Source of the DNA: Candidatus Nitrosopelagicus sp.
Lineage (GTDB): Archaea > Thermoproteota > Nitrososphaeria > Nitrososphaerales > Nitrosopumilaceae
Direction of reading: 5' to 3'
Assembly: GCA_028345295.1 (NCBI GenBank)
Contig: JAOMDA010000004.1
Span: 20,999 to 84,998 of the forward strand
DNA: 64,000 nt
The notes beneath the pieces are model-generated. The model was not told the DNA's origin, did no database searches, and was given only the letters and a program-made list of their open reading frames with translations. The position numbers and the translations under genes were made by a program. Below, in pieces: positions 58,089 through 64,000 of the stretch (position 1 is the first letter of the stretch; each line of letters opens with the position of its first letter).

Positions 58089-59147
58089 ATGGGTAAAGAG
58101 GCAATATTGTATGAAAAAATGTCAGATGATAAAGTCAAATGTACAGCATGTGCTAGATACTGTGAAATTGGTAAAGATCAGATTGGTTTATGTGGAATTC
58201 GTGGAAATGAAGATGGTAGATTACAATTATTTGTTTATGGAAAAGTGATTGCTGGGAATATTGATCCAATTGAAAAGAAACCTGTAACTCACTACCATCC
58301 TGGCAGTCAAATCTATTCTATTGCAACAACTGGATGTAATTGGCTTTGTAAATATTGTCAGAATTCTGATATTAGTCAAAGAAGAAAAGTTGAGGGTATT
58401 GACATGACACCTGATGATGTCGCCAATAGAGCATTTCAGTACGGGGCACATGGAATTGCATATACGTATAATGAACCATCAATCTTTATTGAATTTGCAC
58501 GTGATTGTGGAATTGCTGCACACAAAAAAGGATTATTCAATGTCTTTGTATCAAATGGCTATGACACACCAGAAACTGTTTCAATGATGAACGATTTCTT
58601 AGATTGTATTACAATTGATTTTAAGGGAAGCGCTGAGCCTGAGTTCACCAAAAAATTTATCGCTGTTCCAGATCCACAACCAATTTTTGATTCGTTAATT
58701 GAAATTCGTGAAAAAACCAACATTCATGTTGAGATTACTGATCTTATCATACCACAAGTAGGTGATAGTTTAGAATATGCTAAAAAATTATCAAGATTCA
58801 TTCTAGACGAATTTGGTCCTGAGATGCCAATTCATTTTTTACGTTTTCATCCAGATTATAAAATGATGGATTATGAATCCACACCAATCAAAACTCTTGA
58901 AAATCATTATAACATAGCAAAAGATATTGGTTTAAAGTATGTGTATTTAGGAAACGTACCAGGTCATCCTTGGGAACATACCTATTGTTCTGAATGTAAA
59001 GAAATTGTGGTCGAACGTTATGGTTTTGATATAAAAGGTTGGTTTCTTGATGAAAAAAATAATTGTAAATTTTGTGGCAATCCAATTCCTATTACCGGTT
59101 CATTACAAAAAGAATACAAACAACAAAGATTTCAATTTCTACATTAG
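58089..59147 (+). CDS. AmmeMemoRadiSam-system radical SAM enzyme (AmrS-like)
   Basis: 352-residue radical SAM protein, formerly annotated as pyruvate-formate-lyase activating enzyme homologue. The [4Fe-4S] site is CNWLCKYCQN near 78-87 (C-x3-C-x2-C). The N-terminal Cys-rich part (CTACARYCEIGKDQIGLCGI near 18-37) and C-terminal zinc-like CSECKEI and CKFCGNP sites are present. Conserved stretches include HYHPGSQIYSIATTGC and GIAYTYNEPSIFIEFARD. Divergent from AMMECR1. Activity unknown; a radical modification of a partner enzyme is usually proposed. Confidence 0.93.
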   Translation: MGKEAILYEKMSDDKVKCTACARYCEIGKDQIGLCGIRGNEDGRLQLFVYGKVIAGNIDPIEKKPVTHYHPGSQIYSIATTGCNWLCKYCQNSDISQRRKVEGIDMTPDDVANRAFQYGAHGIAYTYNEPSIFIEFARDCGIAAHKKGLFNVFVSNGYDTPETVSMMNDFLDCITIDFKGSAEPEFTKKFIAVPDPQPIFDSLIEIREKTNIHVEITDLIIPQVGDSLEYAKKLSRFILDEFGPEMPIHFLRFHPDYKMMDYESTPIKTLENHYNIAKDIGLKYVYLGNVPGHPWEHTYCSECKEIVVERYGFDIKGWFLDEKNNCKFCGNPIPITGSLQKEYKQQRFQFLH

Positions 59148-59175
59148 ATTTTAGTTTTAATTTATAGTGATATTT

Positions 59176-59271
59176 CTAATCTGAATGATAACAACTACAT
59201 TTTTTTGTCTTATGTCTCATACAACCTATTAGTTTATGATCCTTACATCCACATATTGGGCATTTTTTCAT
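59176..59271 (-). CDS. 31-aa Cys-rich mini-protein
   Basis: A very small frame from ATG 59271 to TAG 59176-59178. The product begins MKKCPICGCKDHKLIGCMRH and ends CSCYHSD. It has six cysteines and three histidines within 31 residues, far more than expected from a chance frame in this AT-rich sequence, suggesting one or two zinc sites. It lies in the gap between the AmrS gene and a 61-aa gene. The start has only a weak promoter candidate. No known family assigned. Confidence 0.5.
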   Translation of the reverse strand: MKKCPICGCKDHKLIGCMRHKTKKCSCYHSD

Positions 59272-59366
59272 CTAATTTCATAACATAATACACTCAAAAT
59301 AACCTTGACTATTACATAATCTTTAACAAAATTAACCTGTAAATTACTTAATACTTTACAATAATT

Positions 59367-59552
59367 TTGCGAAAAATAGTAATTAATCTAAATGAAAAAG
59401 ACTACTTAGATTTTTTACTTGAATCAAATGAACATGGATTTACTGCTGAAGAACAAATTCATGAGATAATTAATTATTATATTTTGGTTAGAAAACTACG
59501 TACAAAGATACAATTCTCAAATAACACAATCACATCATTTAGTAATAAATGA
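59367..59552 (+). CDS. Small 61-aa helical protein, possibly RHH-like
   Basis: TTG start at 59367; product MRKIVINLNEKDYLDFLLES, then HGFTAEEQIHEIINYYI and a basic tail. A first strand (KIVINL) and two helices are compatible with a ribbon-helix-helix protein. Family not recognised. Convergent with the C2H2 gene at 59557, 4 bp apart. The frame is weakly supported apart from the coding-like pattern. Confidence 0.5.
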   Translation: MRKIVINLNEKDYLDFLLESNEHGFTAEEQIHEIINYYILVRKLRTKIQFSNNTITSFSNK

Positions 59553-59556
59553 TAAA

Positions 59557-59751
59557 TCATTTACATTTTTTTCTGTGTTTTCGTAATGCCTCTACGTCTG
59601 GAAATTCATTACCACAAGTTCTACATTTTTCATTTTTCTTATCATGAGCAATTTTTTGATGCCTTTTTAGTCTTTCAGGGTCATGGAGTTCACTTCCACA
59701 TTTCCTACATTTGGTAAGACTCTCTGTTTTACTTTTACTGAATAAACCCAT
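59557..59751 (-). CDS. Two-finger C2H2 zinc-finger protein, MGLF leader
   Basis: 64 residues. It starts MGLFSKSKTESLTKCRKCG, then a first finger (C-x2-C-x12-H-x4-H, ending HQKIAH) and a second (CRTCGNEFPDVEALRKHRKKC, with the last ligand Cys). The leader MGLF(S/G)K is shared with three other genes here. The first finger is similar to the one at 53343 (LHDPERLKRH versus LHQPERLERH), so the two are paralogues. Function unknown. Confidence 0.85.
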   Translation of the reverse strand: MGLFSKSKTESLTKCRKCGSELHDPERLKRHQKIAHDKKNEKCRTCGNEFPDVEALRKHRKKCK

Positions 59752-59814
59752 TCCTTAGTATTAGGAATACATATTAAAATTATTTTCTAAAGTGGTGATA
59801 TTTTAAACTACGAA

Positions 59815-60033
59815 CTATTTGTATAAGTCAAATTCGGGGCTTCTTTTTTGTGTTTTTACCTCATCCATCACAGCTTTCACTACTTCATTGTGATTATATG
59901 TCAAATGTCTAAGGAATCTTGAAGATACTTCAGCTCTAGTAACATCATCAGCAAATAGCATTTCTTCTGATGATAGTTCAAGCATCATTTCTTTACATTC
60001 TTTACATGGTGTGAAATCCAAAAAGAGTTTCAT
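59815..60033 (-). CDS. Small protein with possible zinc site, unknown function
   Basis: 72 residues: CKECKEMMLELSSEEMLF near 10-27 and RHLTYNHNEVVKAVMDEV near 42-59. A Cys pair followed by H-x4-H resembles a C2H2-like finger with a long loop. The rest is acidic and helical. Divergent from queE, 50 bp apart. Function unknown. Confidence 0.65.
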   Translation of the reverse strand: MKLFLDFTPCKECKEMMLELSSEEMLFADDVTRAEVSSRFLRHLTYNHNEVVKAVMDEVKTQKRSPEFDLYK

Positions 60034-60083
60034 GTAAAAAATGAATTAGGTTTAGATATAAAGGATTTGCATTAAAGGCAGTC

Positions 60084-60764
60084 ATGAAGATTAGTGAAAT
60101 TTTTGAATCAATACAAGGTGAAGGTATCAATGCTGGAAAACAGGCAATTTTTTTGCGTACTGCTGAATGTAATCTAAAATGTACTTGGTGTGATACAAAG
60201 TACACATGGGATTGGAAGAACTATGATTATGCAAAGGAGGTAAAAGAAATAGCAATTAAAGAAATTAGAGAATCATTAGAACAATCTACTATTAGGCATT
60301 TAGTTATAACTGGTGGAGAACCATTAATGCAACAAGACGATTTAGCAGAACTTCTCACATTTCTAAAACCTGAATTTTATGTAGAAGTGGAAACTAATTG
60401 TACTATATTACCAAATAATGCGCTTTCGGCATTAGTTGATCAATGGAATGTATCACCTAAGACCAAAAATTCTGGTAATTTATTAGAAATATGTGAAAAA
60501 AATGAGTGTTATTCATTTTTTTCTAAACAAAAAAATTGCTATTTTAAGTATGTTGTAGAAGATGATAATGATCTTACAGAAATTAATAATTTAATCAGTA
60601 AATATCGTCTTGATAAAAACAAAGTTCTTTTGATGCCTCAGGCAACCACAAAGTCTGAAATTATTTCACGGGAAAAAATTGTATCAAAATTAGCTAAAGA
60701 TTCCAAATTGAGTTATTCTCCACGAATGCATGTATCTATGTGGGGAAATCAACGGGGTAAATAA
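60084..60764 (+). CDS. queE: 7-carboxy-7-deazaguanine synthase (radical SAM)
   Basis: 226-residue QueE, which contracts CPH4 to 7-carboxy-7-deazaguanine, the precursor of archaeosine in tRNA. Seen: the start ISEIFESIQGEGINAGKQAIFLRTAECNLKCTWCDTKYTW with C-x3-C-x2-C in AECNLKCTWCDT near 29-40, ITGGEPLMQQDDLAEL near 74-89, and NCTILPNNALSALVDQWNVSPKTKNSG near 106-132. The remaining steps (queC, queD, arcTGT) are not in this window. Followed after 37 bp by a tRNA methyltransferase gene, so the two may both serve tRNA modification. Confidence 0.95.
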   Translation: MKISEIFESIQGEGINAGKQAIFLRTAECNLKCTWCDTKYTWDWKNYDYAKEVKEIAIKEIRESLEQSTIRHLVITGGEPLMQQDDLAELLTFLKPEFYVEVETNCTILPNNALSALVDQWNVSPKTKNSGNLLEICEKNECYSFFSKQKNCYFKYVVEDDNDLTEINNLISKYRLDKNKVLLMPQATTKSEIISREKIVSKLAKDSKLSYSPRMHVSMWGNQRGK

Positions 60765-60801
60765 GATAAGTAATTATTCAAGATAAATAAAAAATTCAAT
60801 T

Positions 60802-61620
60802 ATGCCTAAAATAAAATCTGGGGATTACGTTCTATTTTTTTACAATGATTCCAAAAAATGGCTAATGAAGGTAGGGAAAAAAGAACAATTTCATTCTCAT
60901 ATAGGAATTATCAAACATGCTAATGCAATTGGAAAAGAATTTGGTTCCAGATTAATTACAAATAAAGACAAGTATGTCTATGCTCTCAAACCAAGCATCC
61001 ATGATTATGTAATGAAGATGCAACATGGAACACAGATCGTTTATCCAAAAGATTTTGGATATATTGCTGCTAGAACAGGGTTACAAACTGGGCAAAAAAT
61101 CGTGGAAATTGGAACAGGTAGTGGTTCACTTACTACATTTATGGCAAGTATTGTTAGTCCACGTGGCCATGTTTACACATTTGATGTAGATTCTAAGTTT
61201 ATGGATATAGCCAAAAAGAATCTTGAGAAGGCTGGAATGCTCAAATATGTTACCATGAAGAAGCAAGATTTGAAAAAAGCAAAAAAAATGCCAATCAAGG
61301 ATGCAGATATAGTTATTATAGATCTTGGTGATCCATGGGAGGTACTACCACAAGCAAGGAAAATGTTGAAGGGTAGTGGATTCGTGGTAGCAATTTGCCC
61401 AACGATGAATCAATTAGAGAAACTTTCAATTGCATTTGTTGCCAATGAATTTTCAGACATTGATTGCACCGAACACATAATTCGTAACATAGAAGCCAGA
61501 GAAGGTAAAACTAGACATTCATTTCGTGGAATAGGCCATACTACATATTTAGCAATAGCTCGAAAAGTCTTTTTTGATAAGAAAACAACTAGAAAAAAAG
61601 TGAAAAAAAATGAAGAGTGA
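60802..61620 (+). CDS. trmI: tRNA (adenine-N1)-methyltransferase, TrmI type
   Basis: 272 residues, archaeal m1A57/58 methyltransferase. An N-terminal OB-like part (1-80) is followed by MKMQHGTQIVYPKDFGYIAARTGLQTGQKIVEIGTGSGSLTTFMA near 71-115, where the SAM motif I is VEIGTGSGSLT. DADIVIIDLGDPWE near 168-181 is the active-site region, and GKTRHSFRGIGHTTYLAIARK near 236-256 the usual C-terminal motif. The tail is Lys/Arg-rich. Overlaps the next gene start by 11 bp. Confidence 0.94.
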   Translation: MPKIKSGDYVLFFYNDSKKWLMKVGKKEQFHSHIGIIKHANAIGKEFGSRLITNKDKYVYALKPSIHDYVMKMQHGTQIVYPKDFGYIAARTGLQTGQKIVEIGTGSGSLTTFMASIVSPRGHVYTFDVDSKFMDIAKKNLEKAGMLKYVTMKKQDLKKAKKMPIKDADIVIIDLGDPWEVLPQARKMLKGSGFVVAICPTMNQLEKLSIAFVANEFSDIDCTEHIIRNIEAREGKTRHSFRGIGHTTYLAIARKVFFDKKTTRKKVKKNEE

Positions 61621-62476
61621 AACACTAACAAAAAGTATAATCAAAGGATTTATGCTTGCACGTAACAAATCTTCAAGAAAAGGAGATAATGGGAAAGTCC
61701 TAGTTGTAGGTGGTAGTTATGTATATCATGGTGCACCAGTTTTATCTTCACTTGCAGCATTACGTACTGGTACAGATTTGGTTTACACTGCTGTTCCTAA
61801 AAACAATGTTCAGGCAACACGAGCCATTTCTCCTGATTTAATTGTCATACCACTAGCGGATGCCAAATTAACCAGGGGTAGTGTAAACAAATTACTAGGA
61901 CAGATTCCTAAAGATTTGGATTCAGCAACTATTGGAATGGGACTAGCGATTCAGGATATAGAAGCATTAAAAATTCTTGTAAAATCATTACTCAACAGAG
62001 ACGTTAGGTTATCATTGGACGCAAGTGCATTAGTAAAATCAATTCTTCCATTAATTAAAGGCAAGAATGTTGTTGTTACTCCTCATGCAGGCGAGTTTTA
62101 TCGATTGTTCGGGGAAGAACTTCCATCTGAGAAAAAAAATCATGTAAAGTTTATAGAAAAAGTTGCCAAAAAATACTCTGTTACAATATTACTCAAGGGA
62201 CAGACTGATATAATTTCTGATGGGGAGAGAACATTTCAAAACTCCAAGACTGAATCGTCTGCAATGACTGTTGGTGGAACAGGCGATGTATTATCTGGAA
62301 TTATATCTGGATTACTTGCTAGAAATAGAAATCCATTAGAATCTGCAGCAATTGCTGCATATCTTAATGGATTATGTGGAAAATATGTACAAAAAGAAAT
62401 TGGTGTTCATATGGTTGCAAGTGATCTTATTAATGCATTACCATATGTAGCAAAAACTTTCGATAAAATAAAATGA
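61610..62476 (+). CDS. nnrD: ADP/ATP-dependent NAD(P)HX dehydratase
   Basis: 288 residues, CARKD/YjeF-C ribokinase-like fold. Repairs hydrated NAD(P)H. Seen: RKGDNGKVLVVGGSYVYHGAPVLSSLAALRTGTDLVY near 23-59, AISPDLIVIPL near 68-78, VVTPHAGEFYRLFG near 163-176, ILLKGQTDIISDG near 199-211, and the signature TVGGTGDVLSGIISGLLARN near 221-240. The N-terminal YjeF (NnrE epimerase) domain is absent, so the epimerase would be separate. Overlaps trmI by 11 bp and the peptidase by 4 bp, so a tight operon. Confidence 0.93.
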   Translation: MKSETLTKSIIKGFMLARNKSSRKGDNGKVLVVGGSYVYHGAPVLSSLAALRTGTDLVYTAVPKNNVQATRAISPDLIVIPLADAKLTRGSVNKLLGQIPKDLDSATIGMGLAIQDIEALKILVKSLLNRDVRLSLDASALVKSILPLIKGKNVVVTPHAGEFYRLFGEELPSEKKNHVKFIEKVAKKYSVTILLKGQTDIISDGERTFQNSKTESSAMTVGGTGDVLSGIISGLLARNRNPLESAAIAAYLNGLCGKYVQKEIGVHMVASDLINALPYVAKTFDKIK

Positions 62477-63849
62477 AAACTAAAAATAAATTATTAAGTT
62501 ACGTAGACAAAAATATGCCAAGTCTTTTGACTGATTTGCAGAAGCTTATTAATCAACCAAGTATCTCAGCTACAAATGAAGGAATAGACAAATGTGCAAC
62601 ACTTGTCTCCAAAATGTTAAAGAAATCTGGCATACAGTCAGAAATACTTCGTTTGGGAAAAAATATTCCACCTGTAGTATATGGAGAAGTGAAGTCTAAG
62701 AAAAACCCAAACAAGACATTGTTATTCTACAATCATTATGATGTACAGCCAGTAGAACCATTAGAACTATGGAAACATAATCCATTTAGTGGAAAAATCA
62801 TTGGAAATAAAATTTTTGGCCGTGGTTCGTCAGATGATAAGGGAGAATTAATAACTAGAATTAAGGCAGTTGAGTCTCATCTTAAAACATACGGTGATGT
62901 ACCGTGTAATATTAAGTTCGTAATTGAAGGTGAAGAAGAAAATGGAAGTCAACACATTGACCAATATCTAAAAAAATTTAGGAAAAAATTTTCATGTGAT
63001 TCTGTTATTTGGGAATTTGGGTATATTGATACAGAAAATCGTCCAATTATCGGTCTTGGGATGAAAGGTCTTTTGTACGTGGAATTGAGCGTGAAAGAAT
63101 CAGTAAGAGACGTTCATTCTAGTTTTGCAGTAATAATTAAGAATCCAGCATGGCGGCTAATTGATGCCCTTAAAACATTACGTAGTAGTGATGGTAAAAT
63201 TTTGATAGATGGTTGGAATAATGATGTTTTACGACTCACAAAAAATGATTTGAAGATACTTAAAAAAGAACCATTCAATTCTGATGATTTCAAAAAAGAA
63301 TATAGAATAAAAGATTTTGTTGGAGGGAAAAATAATTTAGAAGCCAAAAAAGCACTAGTATCTGGTACAACATGTAACATTGCTGGAATTGATTCTGGTT
63401 ATACAGGTGATGGTGCAAAAACTGTTTTACCATCTAAGGCAAGAGCAAAAATTGACTTTAGATTGGTACCAAATATGGATCCAAAAAAACAGGTCAAATT
63501 ATTAAAAAAGCATTTGAAAAATCATGGCTTTGATGATATTGAGATCACTGTTTTAAACGCTGAAGCGGCTGCAAGAATCAGTCCAAACGAATCTATTGTC
63601 AAGATAACATGTGACAGTGCAAAGGAAATTTTTGGTGATTATGTTTTGAACTTATCCAATGCAGGAACTGGTCCTATGCATTCTTTTATTCATGTATTAA
63701 ATGCACCGTGTATTTCTATAGGTTCCTCATACATTTTTTGTGGAATGCATTCACCAAATGAATTTGCAAAAATCGATCTACTAAAGAAAACAACAAAATG
63801 TATTTGTGTTCTTTTAGAAAAATTTTCACGATCAGAAAATAAAAATTAA
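62473..63849 (+). CDS. M20-family dipeptidase/deacylase
   Basis: 458 residues, M20 zinc peptidase. Seen: FYNHYDVQPVEPLELWKHNPF near 86-106 (metal His), GRGSSDDKGELITRIKAVESH near 115-136 (bridging Asp), IEGEEENGSQHID near 155-167 (catalytic and metal Glu), GLGMKGLLYVELSVK near 196-210, DFRLVPNMDPKKQV and the final HSPNEFAKIDLLKKTTKC with a metal His. The M20A/C dipeptidase form is likely; acyl-amino acid substrates are also known for the family. Start codon overlaps nnrD stop by 4 bp. Confidence 0.93.
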   Translation: MKTKNKLLSYVDKNMPSLLTDLQKLINQPSISATNEGIDKCATLVSKMLKKSGIQSEILRLGKNIPPVVYGEVKSKKNPNKTLLFYNHYDVQPVEPLELWKHNPFSGKIIGNKIFGRGSSDDKGELITRIKAVESHLKTYGDVPCNIKFVIEGEEENGSQHIDQYLKKFRKKFSCDSVIWEFGYIDTENRPIIGLGMKGLLYVELSVKESVRDVHSSFAVIIKNPAWRLIDALKTLRSSDGKILIDGWNNDVLRLTKNDLKILKKEPFNSDDFKKEYRIKDFVGGKNNLEAKKALVSGTTCNIAGIDSGYTGDGAKTVLPSKARAKIDFRLVPNMDPKKQVKLLKKHLKNHGFDDIEITVLNAEAAARISPNESIVKITCDSAKEIFGDYVLNLSNAGTGPMHSFIHVLNAPCISIGSSYIFCGMHSPNEFAKIDLLKKTTKCICVLLEKFSRSENKN

Positions 63850-63890
63850 CTGTATAAAATTAAACTAACTAAGTAAAAACAGGTAACTTG

Positions 63891-63900
63891 TATAATATAA
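63891..63900 (+). promoter_or_regulatory. TATA box of the gene cut by the right edge
   Basis: tataatataa centred 29-30 bp before the ATG at 63925. Flanking cttgt (63887) and acaag (63904) form a short interrupted dyad, which may be chance. Confidence 0.5.
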
Positions 63901-63924
63901 CACACAAGATATTTTCGGAACTAT

Positions 63925-64000
63925 ATGGCTATGTCAAAAGCAAAGAGAAGCGCAGCAGCAAAGAAAGCAGCACGCACTCGAAAAAGAAGAGCCGCAGCAG
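63925..64000 (+). CDS. N-terminus of a Lys/Ala/Arg-rich basic protein, cut by right edge
   Basis: ATG 63925 (a second ATG at 63931) opens a frame reading MAMSKAKRSAAAKKAARTRK and onwards to the window end, strongly basic and alanine-rich. This resembles the tail of histone-like or nucleic acid-condensing proteins, but only about 25 residues are visible and no fold can be named. Supported by a good TATA element 29 bp upstream. Confidence 0.6.
   Translation, partial: MAMSKAKRSAAAKKAARTRKRRAAA

Noticed and set aside
1..64000. Insertion sequences, prophage, CRISPR arrays, rRNA or tRNA genes
   Set aside because: No transposase, integrase, phage structural protein, spaced direct repeats or RNA gene signature was seen on either strand.

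Overview
The window is a gene-dense, AT-rich archaeal chromosome segment. Gene content points to a marine ammonia-oxidising archaeon of the Nitrosopumilus type (Thaumarchaeota/Nitrososphaerota). The evidence is a Vps4-like CdvC, archaeal EF-1alpha/S10/RpoP, archaeal tRNA endonuclease, archaeal ATP-dependent DNA ligase, archaeal fructose-bisphosphate aldolase/phosphatase, two candidate enzymes of the 3-hydroxypropionate/4-hydroxybutyrate CO2-fixation cycle, a membrane-anchored blue-copper protein and a DnaJ-ferredoxin fusion described from this group. Many genes start with TTG or GTG with a TATA-like box about 26-28 bp upstream, suggesting leaderless transcripts. I saw no rRNA, tRNA, CRISPR array, insertion sequence or prophage.

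Layout: 0-4.3 kb holds bacterial-type nucleotide excision repair genes uvrA (cut by the left edge) and uvrB. 4.3-13 kb holds a single-pass membrane protein, two flavin/F420-type oxidoreductases, an iron-dependent alcohol dehydrogenase family protein, glycerate kinase, a candidate diverged RNase H, citrate synthase, a DHH phosphoesterase and RidA. 13-19.3 kb holds a small helical protein behind a perfect inverted repeat, the ESCRT-type division ATPase cdvC, and carAB, whose carA start is problematic. 19.2-25.2 kb is a run of small genes with a copper protein, ATP synthase subunit F and an alcohol dehydrogenase next to an LsrF-like aldolase. 25.3-30.1 kb is the branched-chain amino acid operon ilvB-ilvN-leuA-leuB, preceded by a palindrome.

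30-38.4 kb holds AspRS, an orphan oligopeptide-type ABC ATPase, a VTT/DedA-type membrane protein, alkyladenine glycosylase, a DRG GTPase, a phosphoglycolate-type phosphatase and ArgRS. 38.6-48.8 kb holds TPR and SIMPL proteins, a TauE/SafE exporter, a hot-dog/tandem-SDR pair, tRNA endonuclease, a PhoU-like DUF47 protein, DNA ligase and FBP aldolase/phosphatase. 48.9-50.8 kb is a translation/transcription cluster (EF-1alpha, S10, RpoP). 50.8-60 kb is rich in very small zinc-finger proteins. Among them lie 3-hydroxyacyl-CoA dehydrogenase, HIT protein, DnaJ-Fer, two cupins, TPR, and the AMMECR1 and radical-SAM (AmrS) genes. 60-64 kb holds queE, tRNA m1A methyltransferase, NAD(P)HX dehydratase, an M20 peptidase and the start of a Lys/Ala/Arg-rich protein cut by the right edge.

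Four very small genes (31-56 aa) are called here directly from the sequence: 30087-30254 (-), 51450-51575 (-), 53343-53513 (+) and 59176-59271 (-). No intergenic gap exceeds about 210 bp once they are counted. The points I find most worth following are the unresolved start of carA, the shared N-terminal MGLF leader on four otherwise unrelated small proteins, the dyad and helical protein in front of cdvC, the tandem SDR whose catalytic lysine is a glutamine, and single TATA elements that appear to serve divergent gene pairs.
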